64,000 nucleotides of DNA from Kamptonema formosum PCC 10802 (GTDB lineage Bacteria; Cyanobacteriota; Cyanobacteriia; Cyanobacteriales; Oscillatoriaceae). Location: contig NZ_KB235948.1 of NCBI RefSeq assembly GCF_000332335.1, positions 4,994,901 to 5,058,900 on the forward strand. The letters are read 5' to 3'. Below are positions 17,223 through 25,628 of this stretch, one piece after another; position 1 is the stretch's first letter; the number at the start of each line of letters is the position of its first letter. The notes beneath the pieces are model-generated. The model was not told the DNA's origin, ran no database searches, and saw only the letters and a program-made list of their open reading frames with translations. A program made the position numbers and the translations under genes.

Positions 17223-17320
17223 TTATAGCCTCTCTCATCAAGCGTGAGGTACTGAGAAACCCGGTTTCTTTAAGAAACCGGGTTTCTGGGCCATAGTTCA
17301 TCCCACTGAGAGCCGCTATA
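17223..17320 (+). repeat. MITE-like repeat, family A
   Basis: Near-complete copy: TATAGCCTCTCTCAT at the left, GAAACCCGGTTTC-TTTAA-GAAACCGGGTTTC in the centre (each arm under 14 bases), and CACTGAGAGCCGCTATA at the right. The surrounding gap (16792-18166, about 1.4 kb) has no supported gene; it holds families A, C and D and otherwise nonrepetitive sequence with no clear promoter. Confidence 0.75.
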
Positions 17321-17604
17321 TGTCCACTGACTTAAGATTGCCCAGAAGGAATAAAAACCCGAGGGGGTGGAGTTGGGAACCGGCTGTTTGGGGCGCGCTC
17401 GCCGGCGGCACCCCGCTTCTCGGCGGGACTGGCAAAAACGGGACGCTGCCGGCGGAGGTCAGGTAAAAATCAGCAGGATTCCCCACCGACTGGACAAAAA
17501 GTTCGCAATTGTGCGCATGGCAGGATCTCAGCGGCTTGTATCCTCTTTTGTAGAAGCAGCGGCAGAGCGTCAAGGCGCGAGGGGAGGGGCGTGGCCGGTG
17601 GCCA

Positions 17605-17745
17605 TTTGTAGTTGGGCGTTAGCCCCGTTTGTAGTTGGACTTTAGCCCAAAGGTTTGTAGTTGGGCTTTAGCCCAAAGGTTTGTAGTTGGGCTTTAGCCC
17701 AACCGGTGGCGCAACTGGCCCGTTTGTAGTTGGGCTAAAGCCCCA
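17605..17745. repeat. Cluster of GTAGTTGGGCTTTAGCCC repeats, family D
   Basis: Five successive copies of the hairpin-forming GTAGTTGGGCTTTAGCCCAA, spaced about 25-30 bases, the last with GGGCTAAAGCCC. Family D also occurs at 6220, 43790 and 44871-44928. Confidence 0.75.
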
Positions 17746-18166
17746 CCAGTTCTGTTAAATAAAATTACAAAAGCAGAAAACCAGCTTGACTGCGGCTCCC
17801 TTTCATGGGGCCAGCCAGAACAGGTCGGGCTGGAGGAACTCCGCCGGGACAGATTGCATCCCTTGCGCTGTGCGGCGGTTTTGCCACTGAAGTGGTGCTG
17901 GGCGGAGAAACTTGGGAAACCTAAACAATATGGTGCGTGCAGAATTGTGAGTGCGTACATCTGCGCCAGAAAAAGAGTGAAAATGACCTTTGAGATGAAG
18001 ATCTGTTCAGTTTAGTCTTGAGGCGCGGCACCCAACGCTGGGGGTCAAGCAACCGGAATCTACAAACTCTTGCGCACAGGCCAAGAGGGCATCTATAGCC
18101 TAAGACCCAAACTCTGATGAGTTTTTTGCATTTTAAAGCTTTGCTGGTCAATCAGAATAGTGCTCT

Positions 18167-19699
18167 ATGACACAATCCAATCGTCCACCCGTTCCACCCC
18201 CTCCTGGTCCACCTCGCATTCCACCCATGCCACCCCCACCCGGTGGGCGGGTGCCGGCTCCTCCCGGCAGTATGGGCGTGCCAGGGGCCACTCAGGGACA
18301 GGCACAAACGATGCGCGTGCCGGCACCACCGCCACCGCCGGGGGTACCCAGACCTCAATCGCCCCCACCCCCACCGGCAGCTGTAGCCCCACCGGCAGCC
18401 CCACCGGCAGCCCCACCGGCAGCTGTAGCCCCACCGGCAGCCCCACCGGCAGCCCCACCGGCAGCACCGGCAGCACCGGCACCGGCACCGGCAGCACCGG
18501 CACCCCCATCTGCGCCGGCACAGCCGACAGCGGTTTCCCAGCCGACACCGGCAATGACCCACTCGAACATCCCGCCGATTAAGGCACTGGTAGCGCCAGA
18601 GCCCCGACCGCCACAAAGAGGCCCGGGGCCCAGTCCGGGACACCCGACATTAAGGGATATTGTGTGGACAGCGAACGAAAACGGGGTTTCTGACGTTCAC
18701 TTGGGCGTTAATGAAGCCCCCCGATACCGCAAGCGGGGCGACATCACGCCCACAGAGTGGCCGGTGACGGATCTGGACAGCTTTATGAGCTGGCTGCGGG
18801 AAATCCTCACGGATGAAGAAATTCAGCGCTTCCAAGACAGCCTGGACTTTGACGCGGTGGCGGACCTCGGTTTCGTGCGCATCCGGATCAACCTGTTTGA
18901 CTCCCTTGCCGGTCCGGCGATGGTGCTGCGCCTGATCGGGGCGACGATATTGACGATGGAGCAGCTGAAATTGCCGCCGGTGTTCAAGGATGTCTGCCAC
19001 TACCACAAAGGGCTAATCCTGGTGACAGGGCCCACCGGTTCTGGTAAGTCCACCACAATGGCGGCGATGATTGACTACATGAATAAGGAGTTTGCCAAAC
19101 ACATCATCACCATTGAGGACCCGGTTGAATTCGTCCATATCAGCCGCAAATCCCTGATCAAGCACCGGGAAGTGGGCCGGCACACCCTGGAATTTAAAAA
19201 CGCCCTCAAAGGAGCGCTCCGCCAAGACCCAGACTTGATGCTGGTGGGGGAAATCCGCGACCAAGAAACGATGAATATCGCCCTCAAAGCCGCCTCCACG
19301 GGTCACTTGGTTGCGGGCACCCTGCACACGAACAGCGCTATCAAAACCATTGAGCGGATTCTGGGGATGTTCCCGCCCGCAGAGCAGCCACCCTTGCGGA
19401 TTTCCCTGGCAGAATCCCTGATCTGCATTATCGCCCAGGGGCTTTGCAAAACAACGGACGGCAAGCGGGCAGCTTTCCACGACATCCTGATCGCTACTGA
19501 CGCGATTAAGGAATACATCATCAAAGGGGATTATGAAAATATCAACCAAGTGATGCTGAAAGCTGAGTTCGACGGCATGATGACCATGAACAAGGCTCTG
19601 CTGAAGCTCTATCAAGAAGGCCGCATCACTGAAGAAATCGCCTTGGAAATGTCGCCCACTCCCAATGAAATGGCTCAGTTCCTCCGAGGCCGCATCTAA
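18167..19699 (+). CDS. pilT: PilT-family type IV pilus ATPase with long Pro/Ala-rich N-terminus
   Basis: 510 residues, much longer than ordinary PilT (about 350-430). Residues 1-150 are a low-complexity Pro/Ala/Gly region with (APPAAPPAAP)n built from CCACCGGCAGC repeats. The ATPase core follows: Walker A GPTGSGKST (about residue 288), Asp box IITIEDPVEFVH, Walker B DPDLMLVGEIRD, His box TGHLVAGTLHT, and the retraction-type IAQGLCKT segment. PilT powers pilus retraction and twitching/gliding in filaments. No pilB or pilC is adjacent, so this is a stand-alone, PilT2-like gene rather than the main pilBTC operon; the exact paralogue is uncertain. Confidence 0.88.
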   Translation: MTQSNRPPVPPPPGPPRIPPMPPPPGGRVPAPPGSMGVPGATQGQAQTMRVPAPPPPPGVPRPQSPPPPPAAVAPPAAPPAAPPAAVAPPAAPPAAPPAAPAAPAPAPAAPAPPSAPAQPTAVSQPTPAMTHSNIPPIKALVAPEPRPPQRGPGPSPGHPTLRDIVWTANENGVSDVHLGVNEAPRYRKRGDITPTEWPVTDLDSFMSWLREILTDEEIQRFQDSLDFDAVADLGFVRIRINLFDSLAGPAMVLRLIGATILTMEQLKLPPVFKDVCHYHKGLILVTGPTGSGKSTTMAAMIDYMNKEFAKHIITIEDPVEFVHISRKSLIKHREVGRHTLEFKNALKGALRQDPDLMLVGEIRDQETMNIALKAASTGHLVAGTLHTNSAIKTIERILGMFPPAEQPPLRISLAESLICIIAQGLCKTTDGKRAAFHDILIATDAIKEYIIKGDYENINQVMLKAEFDGMMTMNKALLKLYQEGRITEEIALEMSPTPNEMAQFLRGRI

Positions 19700-19795
19700 G
19701 TGAAGCCGGGGAACGCAACGCGCTGCGGACTCCCCTGGCACCTACCTTGCTCCGACAGGCAAGGGGCCTGCCCTGCGGCGCAACCCCTCTTGGCC

Positions 19796-19830
19796 CAGAA
19801 CCCCGCTTTCTTTAAGAAACCGGGGTTCTG
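19796..19830 (+). terminator. Hairpin downstream of pilT
   Basis: CAGAACCCCG (19796-19805) pairs perfectly with CGGGGTTCTG (19821-19830). It is the stem of a family A repeat without the outer ends. No T-run follows. Confidence 0.45.
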
Positions 19831-20253
19831 AAATTTACACGAAGGTTATTGGCGCGCTATATTCGCCTTACGGTTTGTGCAATTTAATAGTTGCTACGGC
19901 AGTGCGGGGGACAGGAGGCGAGATTTCAGGTCCTGTGCCTGCGTCTCACGGACCGTTCATTTCTCAGCGCCACCCCCGACGGCTGCGCTGGCAGGTGGCG
20001 GCACGCCAGAGCCCCACACAGTTTTTATTAAAAATTAATTAAACGTAATTCACCCCCTGCAGGGCTGAATGCTATGGTTGAGATGAGGGAATGGCTCTGA
20101 CAAGTTGCCCCTCCGTTAGAAGAGTTGCGCAATCCCTAAGTGCTGGCCACCTGTCGTCCGCAGTTTCCTCAGCGCTGGGAAGAGCCTGCCCCAGTCATGC
20201 GAATTGAGCGGAACTTATCTTATCACAGCTCCCAGCATCTGGGAGTGCCACCT
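19831..20253. other. Intergenic region before the KaiB-like gene
   Basis: About 420 bases with no supported gene. An AT-rich tract (TTATTAAAAATTAATTAAACG, about 20028-20047) could be an upstream promoter element. An open frame continues upstream of the KaiB-like start but lacks family similarity. Confidence 0.4.
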
Positions 20254-20550
20254 ATGCGCGACCCATCGGAAACTTACGGATATGTACTGCGTTTATTTGT
20301 TTGCGGGCACACGGCGGCTACCGAGCGCACCCTCAAGCGCCTGCACCAGCTTCTGCAGGAGGGGAGCCCTTCCCCTTATACCTTGAAAGTCATTGATATT
20401 TTCAAACACCCAGAGCAAACAGAAGCAGATCGAGTCTGTGCCACCCCCACCCTCCTGAAAGTCTGGCCGCAACCCTTTAGGCGGATTGTCGGTGAGCTGG
20501 ACAATGCAGACGCTGTTCTGCGGCTGCTCAGCTCTGTGGATATTGAATAA
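20254..20550 (+). CDS. Solitary KaiB-like thioredoxin-fold protein
   Basis: 98 residues from MRDPSETYGYVLRLFVCG, chosen because GGGAG lies 8 bases upstream and the length equals normal KaiB (about 100); upstream ATGs at 20197 or 20140 would add 19 or 38 unrelated residues. The KaiB pattern is clear: YVLRLFVCGHTAATERTLKRL, LKVIDIFKHPEQTEADRV, CATPTLLKVWPQPFRRIVG. KaiB binds the KaiC ring to bring about circadian dephosphorylation; a related domain heads SasA. No kaiA or kaiC is adjacent, and residues differ from canonical KaiB (H for N after the first strand, V-W near the cis-proline), so this is probably a paralogue. Confidence 0.82.
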   Translation: MRDPSETYGYVLRLFVCGHTAATERTLKRLHQLLQEGSPSPYTLKVIDIFKHPEQTEADRVCATPTLLKVWPQPFRRIVGELDNADAVLRLLSSVDIE

Positions 20551-20797
20551 TTTCCGCTTAATACGTTTTCATTTGCGGTCGGGGTGCTGTGAGCGGTTCA
20601 GCAGTAGGGTGGCATCATCCCAGACGGAAACTGCCTAAAAATCCTGTTGGCTGAAGTGGGGCTCATCCGGGACTCCCAGACGAGCCACTCGCGTTCTGCA
20701 AGAGATTTGTACGAACGCCGATATCGCCTCTCCACACCCGTTTTGGGCCGGCATCCCTTTTCCTAACCGTCTGTATTGCATCAACTTGACAGCCACT

Positions 20798-22318
20798 CTA
20801 CAGAGGAACGCAAACATCAGGCGCACACAGCCCTGGAAATTGCAGTGCCGTGACGGTCATCGTGTCGATTTCGGCGCGACGGATCGCGTGGTTATTCGTA
20901 TCTGCAATGTAGAGGTAAGCACCGGCAGCGCTCAACCCGGCAGGCTCGGAAAACCGAGCGCCGGCACCCCATCCATCTCGCAATCCGGCTGTCCCATCTC
21001 CTAAGACAGAATAGCACTCTCCCGTGCGCGTGTCAACCTTTTTGATTTTGTGGTTGTAACTGTCCGCAACCCAGAGAAAACCGCCGGCATATTCTACCCC
21101 CAAACAGTGCTGCAGCCGAACCTCCCAGCCGGTGCCATCCCTGTCCCCAAAACCGAATAATTCCCCACTCCCACAGACGGTTCGCACTGCGGGGTTTGCG
21201 CCCAAACTGACACCGCGAATTGAGCTAATTTCGCTGTCGGCGACAAACAGTTCCAACCCGCCGGCGGTGATGCCGCTCGGTTGGGCAAAGGCAGCTTCCG
21301 TAACTGAACCGTCGGCGCACCCTTCCGCGCCGGTGCCGGCGTAGGTTTGCACAGTGCCGGTTGCCAGCTGCATTTCCCAGATTTGGTGAGATCCCGCCAT
21401 TGCCACATACAGCCGGTCCCCCACCAGTTGCAAATCCCAAGGGGAATTGAGCGGCGTTTCCAACCCGCGCCCGCCGTGGGGGCGAATGTGGTGACTTTGG
21501 GTGCCGGTGCCGGCGATCGTTCCCACTCTTTGCGCCTTTAACTCAATCCGCCGCAAGGCGTGATTGCCGGTATCTGCGACATAGAGAATTTGATTTTCCG
21601 CATCCAGCGCCATGCCTTGCGGTGCGGAAAATTGGGCTGACTCGAAGGAACCGTCCGCTAAGCCCGGAATGCCGGTGCCAATGACGTGCGAAACCTCAGC
21701 GTCAAGGGTGGTGACGACGAGCCGGTGGTGTCCCGAATCCGCGATAAACAGGCGATTTCCCGTTTCATCCGCTAGCACTTTTCCGGGAAAAGCCAGGGGT
21801 GTGATTAAGGGCTGCCGGTGTTTTTCCAGAATCAGGCTGACTTCCTGAAAATTGATGGTGCCTTGCTGTTTGTGCTGGCAAATGAGCTGCTCAATCAGTT
21901 CGCCGATCGCCTCTCGATGGCCTTCGCCTGAGACGCTGGCAATAACATATCCTTGCGGGTCAATCACTGTCAGAGTTGGCCACGCTCTGACCGCGTAGTG
22001 CCGCCAAATTGCCAAGTTGCTGTCAACCACAACCGGATGCTCGATGTCGTAGCGCAGGATGGCTTGGCGGATGTTTTCGGTTTCTTTCTCGCTGTCGAAT
22101 TTGGCGGAGTGTACGCCGATAACGGTGAGGCTGTCTTTATATTTTTGTTCGAGGTATTTCAGGTCTGGGAGGATGTGGGTGCAGTTGATGCAGCAGTATG
22201 TCCAAAAGTCAAGAAGGACGATTCGCCCTTTTAATTCTGCTAGGGAGAGGGGGCGATCTGTGTTGAGCCAAGTTTTGTTTTTGGGAAATTCGGGCGCTCT
22301 GACTCGGGGTTGGCGCAT
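20798..22318 (-). CDS. Thioredoxin-like plus NHL-repeat protein (NHLRC2 type)
   Basis: 506 residues. The N-terminal thioredoxin-like domain (about 1-150) has LDFWTYCCINC in the active-site position, i.e. a CCINC motif as in NHLRC2, and the cis-Pro segment VRAWPTLTVIDPQG. The rest forms NHL repeats of a six-bladed propeller, with recurring (F/Y)(I/V)ADxxNH units (RLFIADSGHHRLVV, LYVADTGNHALRRI, LWVADSYNHKIKKV, LYIADTNNHAIRRAEID). No signal peptide is seen. The function in bacteria is unknown; redox-linked scaffolding is inference. Length and domain order look complete. Confidence 0.88.
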   Translation of the reverse strand: MRQPRVRAPEFPKNKTWLNTDRPLSLAELKGRIVLLDFWTYCCINCTHILPDLKYLEQKYKDSLTVIGVHSAKFDSEKETENIRQAILRYDIEHPVVVDSNLAIWRHYAVRAWPTLTVIDPQGYVIASVSGEGHREAIGELIEQLICQHKQQGTINFQEVSLILEKHRQPLITPLAFPGKVLADETGNRLFIADSGHHRLVVTTLDAEVSHVIGTGIPGLADGSFESAQFSAPQGMALDAENQILYVADTGNHALRRIELKAQRVGTIAGTGTQSHHIRPHGGRGLETPLNSPWDLQLVGDRLYVAMAGSHQIWEMQLATGTVQTYAGTGAEGCADGSVTEAAFAQPSGITAGGLELFVADSEISSIRGVSLGANPAVRTVCGSGELFGFGDRDGTGWEVRLQHCLGVEYAGGFLWVADSYNHKIKKVDTRTGECYSVLGDGTAGLRDGWGAGARFSEPAGLSAAGAYLYIADTNNHAIRRAEIDTMTVTALQFPGLCAPDVCVPL

Positions 22319-22491
22319 GGGGGGAGATTGGGAGGGTTTATAGTTTTTTATTTTAGCGAAGTTTATGGAAATTTGGAACCGCCGCCGTGAAGGAGCGCCT
22401 AGGAAGAGGGTAGAGGTGGTTTCGCTGTTGCCCTCACGGCTGTGAGGCTTTTTAAAATTAAGCTTAAGGAGTGAGGGGAGAAAGAGGTATA

Positions 22492-22938
22492 ATGATAAGT
22501 GTGAGGAGGTACAGTAAGGCGGGAAGTCAGAGTATGGGGACGGTTCGAGTGCCGGTAAAGCTAACGAATGAAATCGATGAGAGGTTGGCCGGTCGGGGGC
22601 TGCTCAATCCCAGTCTGGTGCGGGTGTGTGAGATAGAGGCACTTGTGGATACTGGTGCGGCGCGTCTGGTACTGCCTGTGGATGTGGTGCGGGCGCTTGG
22701 GATAAGGATTCAGGGGCAGCAGCTAGCAACCTATGCTGATGGCCGGCAGGAAGTGCTTGGTTTGACTGAGGATTTGCTCATTGAGGTGTCCAGTCTTCAG
22801 ATTATTCAACCGGCACTCGTGGTGCCTGGAAATGAAGTGCTGATTGGTCAGACTGTATTAGAGGCATTGGATTTGCTTGTAGATTGCAAGCGCAATCGTC
22901 TAGTTTTGAATGCACCCACTCCCGAAGAACCGATTTAA
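22492..22938 (+). CDS. Retropepsin-like aspartic protease (clan AA), catalytic motif intact
   Basis: 148 residues from MISVRRYSKAG, with GGGGAGAAAGAGG just upstream. The single-domain clan AA aspartic protease pattern is clear: CEIEALVDTGAARLVLP has the catalytic D-T-G-A, followed by the flap segment (GQQLATYADGRQEV) and the second hydrophobic-hydrophobic-Gly element (NEVLIGQTVLEAL). Such proteins act as dimers; cyanobacterial members are uncharacterised. A paralogue follows 44 bases downstream with the same fold but a lost active site. Confidence 0.82.
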   Translation: MISVRRYSKAGSQSMGTVRVPVKLTNEIDERLAGRGLLNPSLVRVCEIEALVDTGAARLVLPVDVVRALGIRIQGQQLATYADGRQEVLGLTEDLLIEVSSLQIIQPALVVPGNEVLIGQTVLEALDLLVDCKRNRLVLNAPTPEEPI

Positions 22939-22982
22939 AATAGGAGTGGGCTAACAGTTGGAAGACAGGAGAGGTCAAAAAG

Positions 22983-23429
22983 ATGAGCAGTGCTAATCAA
23001 GCGGTGGTAAATCCGAGTCAGGGTGCAGTTAAAGTGAAGGTAAAGCTAACGAATCCGCTCGATGAATATTTCGTTGAGCAAGGACAGCTTGACCCCAGCC
23101 AGGTTCATACATGTGAGATTGACGCACTTGTGGATAGGCGGAAGGTGCGTACTTTTATGCCGGTGGAGGTGATGCGGCTTCTTGATTTAAGGGTTCAGTG
23201 GCAGGAGGTTTTAAAATTCGCTGATGGGAGTGAAAAAGTGGTGAGTCACACTGAATCGGTGAAAATTGAATTGCTGGGTCGTGAGACTTCTGTCGATACT
23301 ATCGTTGCGGGAGATGAAGTTGTGATTGGTCAGGTGGTATTGGAGCTGTTAGATTTGGTTGTGGATGAGGAAAACCAGCGCGTCATCCCCAATCCCGCAC
23401 ATCCTAACGGGCCGGTTTTTAGAATTTAG
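22983..23429 (+). CDS. Retropepsin-like paralogue with lost catalytic motif
   Basis: 148 residues with GGAGAGG upstream. It aligns along its length with the preceding gene (VKLTNPLDEYFVEQGQLDPS, CEIDALVD, KFADGSEKVV, DEVVIGQVVLELLDLVVD), but the catalytic D-T-G-A is D-R-R-K (ALVDRRKVRTFMP). Only the Asp itself remains; the T and G needed for the fireman's-grip and active-site turn are gone. The frame is otherwise intact with a normal ribosome binding site, so it is not an ordinary pseudogene. It may dimerise with or regulate its neighbour; that is inference. Confidence 0.8.
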   Translation: MSSANQAVVNPSQGAVKVKVKLTNPLDEYFVEQGQLDPSQVHTCEIDALVDRRKVRTFMPVEVMRLLDLRVQWQEVLKFADGSEKVVSHTESVKIELLGRETSVDTIVAGDEVVIGQVVLELLDLVVDEENQRVIPNPAHPNGPVFRI

Positions 23430-23436
23430 TCAGTGT

Positions 23437-23498
23437 TTCTCTCGTTCCCAGCATCTGCCTGGAAACGCAATCTGGAGGCTCTGCCTCCTTTCAACGAA
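23437..23498. repeat. Dispersed repeat, family C
   Basis: CTCGTTCCCAG / CTGCCTGGAAACG and GGAGGCTCTGCCTCC palindromes, reverse orientation of the copy at 16970. A roughly 100-base family B copy follows at 23565-23666 (GGACAGGCGAGACGCCTGCC, a second half-copy, then GTGTCCTAAACTGAC and TTGCTATAATA). Confidence 0.65.
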
Positions 23499-23726
23499 AA
23501 AAGCAGGTTAAAAGCCTAAGAACTTAAATGCCATTACCGGCTCTGTCGGGACCGATGAATTATTAGACCTTGAGGACAGGCGAGACGCCTGCCCTACGTC
23601 TATACCTTGTAGGACAGGCGTTCCCTCCGATCGAGCGTGTCCTAAACTGACTGTCTGTTGCTATAATACTTATCCAGCTTTCCAACTCTCCACACAAAGA
23701 GCAGAAAGTGAGCTATTCCCTAACAC

Positions 23727-24537
23727 CTACCGTCTTGTCAAAGCCCTTTTGTAATAATCGTTGCCCCCAGGTAAATCTGGCAAATCCCCAATTCCGCTCA
23801 ATTGAAATCCATTCGCCGCAGTCATAGGAACTGACGTTCCTAAAGCGCACTTGGGAGTTTTAAAAGCCTCGATATGGATGTGGGCGTATCCGCCATTAAC
23901 CTTCGCCGCCGGCGACACTCTACCCACCACGCTGTCTTTCCCGACTTTCGCCCCATTCGCCACACTGCGATCGATGTGGCCAATTAAGAGGCTGCGGCGC
24001 TGATAAATTTGCAGGCAAATAAAATCCTCACCGGCATACATTGCTGTTTCCGCAACCGGCGCAACCACCTGCCGGCGGGCAGATTTGTTAACATTTCCGT
24101 CCGCTGCGTGGCACGCCGCCACCCCAAAGTCTTTCGCGACCGTTAAATCCAAAGCAAAACGGGTTTGGTGGCTAATTTTTCCCTGGTAGCCCTGACGGGA
24201 GCATCCCGGTTGTGCAAACAAGCCCATATCAATGCGACAATGATTTCAACAGGGGGCAGGAGGCGAGGAGGTTTGGCCAGATGAATCCCGGAAACGGGAT
24301 TGAAACGCCCTGACACACATACCACGTCTCACCCCTGCTATGCGGAAGCTCAATCTGCCGGCTCTCACTCTTCCCCTTGCTAGGCTGCGGTGCGGCGCTG
24401 GGCGGAACACCGGCAGCACCGGCATCCCGGCGCGTGCCTGCCGGCGCAACCGGCGGCTTTCTCGCACAGGCGGCGGCGCTGACTCCGATCAGCCCCACCA
24501 GCGAAACCGCTAAAAACTGTTGAATCTTTCCTGACAT
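23727..24537 (-). pseudogene. M23-like secreted peptidase gene interrupted by a 110-bp element
   Basis: The gene starts at MSGKIQQFLAVSLVGLIG (ATG 24535-24537), a lipoprotein-like signal (VSAAACARK). The frame runs to ETWYVCQG, is broken by an insertion (24197-24306 plus one 8-bp duplication), and resumes at YQGKISHQTRFALDLTV. Removing 118 bases restores a continuous 230-codon frame (TGT CAG GGC TAC CAG GGA). The restored protein shows M23/LytM-like features: H-x-x-RFALDL near the start, IYQRRSLLIGHIDRS, and the terminal HIHIEAF. It would have been a periplasmic murein hydrolase or relative. As read now, translation ends about 25 codons after the insertion point. Confidence 0.85.
24189..24314 (-). 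mobile_element. 110-bp nonautonomous element with 8-bp target duplications, copy 1
   Basis: Element 24197-24306 is flanked by GCCCTGAC at 24189-24196 and again at 24307-24314. Read on the minus strand it begins GTTTCAATCCCGTTTCCGGG, and ends CACAACCGGGATGCTCCC. ATCCCG occurs at the same offset (7-12) from both ends as a subterminal inverted repeat. A second copy at 42574-42708 shares the centre (TGAAATCATTGTCGCATT) and has its own 8-bp duplication. It encodes no protein of its own, so movement would need a transposase in trans. Confidence 0.85.
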
Positions 24538-24638
24538 CACCGCCGCACCGGCACACCCCGCCCCACATCCCGGACGCGAATTATAACACACCATCAAATT
24601 TTTGTCAAGCCCGCGCGGGCGGGCTGTGACATCACCGG

Positions 24639-25415
24639 CTACATTCCCATAATGGAATAGCCGGAGTCCACATACAGCACTTGGCCGGTAATCCCGCTCG
24701 CCAGATCGCTGCACAGGAACGCCGCCGCGTTGCCCACTTCCAGCTGGGTCACGGTGCGCTTCAGCGGAGCCACTTCCTCAACGTGGTGGATCATGTCGAG
24801 GATGCCGCCCACCGCCGAGGAGGCCAGGGTGCGGATGGGCCCAGCAGAGATGGCATTGACGCGAATCTTTTGCGGGCCAAGTTCAGCCGCCAGGTAGCGG
24901 ACATTCATTTCTAGCGCCGCCTTGGCAATTCCCATAACATTGTAGTTAGGAACGACTCGCACGCCGCCGAGGTAGGTGAGGGTGACAATACTCCCGCCTT
25001 CCGCCATCAGGGGTTTGGCAGCAGCGCTCAGCTGGACTAGGGAGTAGGCGCTGATATCCAAAGCCTGGAGGAAATCTGGCCGCGAAGTCTTGCTAAAATC
25101 ACCTGAAAGCGCTTCCTTACCGGCATAGGCGAGGCAGTGGATCAGGATATCGAGCTTGCCCCACTTGTCGCGCACCGTCTCAAAGGTAGACTGAATTTGG
25201 GCGTCATCTTGGACATTGCAGGGGACAAACAGGCTGGGGTTGAGGGGCTCTACGAGTTCGGCAACTTTTCTCTCCATGCGCCCCTTCTCGTCTGGCAAAT
25301 AGCTGATGCCGAGATTGGCTCCTGCTTTGTGCAGCTGTTGGGCGATGCCCCACGCTATGGAGCGATTGTTGGCAATGCCGGTGACGAGGGCGTTTTTTCC
25401 GGTTAAATCTAGCAT
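24639..25415 (-). CDS. fabI: Enoyl-[acyl-carrier-protein] reductase (NADH)
   Basis: 258 residues from MLDLTGKNALVTGIANNRSI. Short-chain dehydrogenase fold with the FabI-type glycine motif GIANNRSIAWGIAQ, the catalytic Tyr-x6-Lys spacing in SYLGGVRVVPNYNVMGIAKAAL, and the substrate loop SAGPIRTLASSAV. It catalyses the last reduction of each fatty-acid elongation cycle. An upstream in-frame extension is not supported because cyanobacterial FabI begins near this Met. It is divergent from ntcA; the shared 320-base intergenic region holds the NtcA site. Confidence 0.95.
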   Translation of the reverse strand: MLDLTGKNALVTGIANNRSIAWGIAQQLHKAGANLGISYLPDEKGRMERKVAELVEPLNPSLFVPCNVQDDAQIQSTFETVRDKWGKLDILIHCLAYAGKEALSGDFSKTSRPDFLQALDISAYSLVQLSAAAKPLMAEGGSIVTLTYLGGVRVVPNYNVMGIAKAALEMNVRYLAAELGPQKIRVNAISAGPIRTLASSAVGGILDMIHHVEEVAPLKRTVTQLEVGNAAAFLCSDLASGITGQVLYVDSGYSIMGM

Positions 25416-25628
25416 AGACTTCGATTTTATGAGTAACAGGGATGCCACTTCCAGCTCAAATAGCCAAAATGGCCATTTTTTGGCGGAATGACCGGGCGAA
25501 TATCTCGGCTTGTCGCTAGGATATGTGTCAAGCTTAGACCAGCAGCCGGTGCTCTCAAACCGGCACCGCACAGCTGGCAGTCTGCTTTCCCTTAATCTTC
25601 CTGTTGTTTGTGGCACCTCAAAAATTAT

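Noticed and set aside
17367..17645. 92-codon frame in the gap before pilT
   Set aside because: No ribosome binding site or motif, and its 3' part reads through the family D hairpins.
18152..18643. Frames antisense to the Pro/Ala-rich head of PilT
   Set aside because: Composed only of Gly/Ala/Arg/Cys repeats from the CCACCGGCAGC units.
24280..24310. GTTTCAATCCCGTTTCCGGG resembles a CRISPR repeat start
   Set aside because: It occurs once here and once at 42.6 kb, with no regularly spaced copies or spacers and no cas genes; it is part of the 110-bp element.
24229..24714. 161-codon gene upstream of the peptidase
   Set aside because: It is the 5' half of the same interrupted M23 gene plus a nonconserved upstream extension, not a separate gene.
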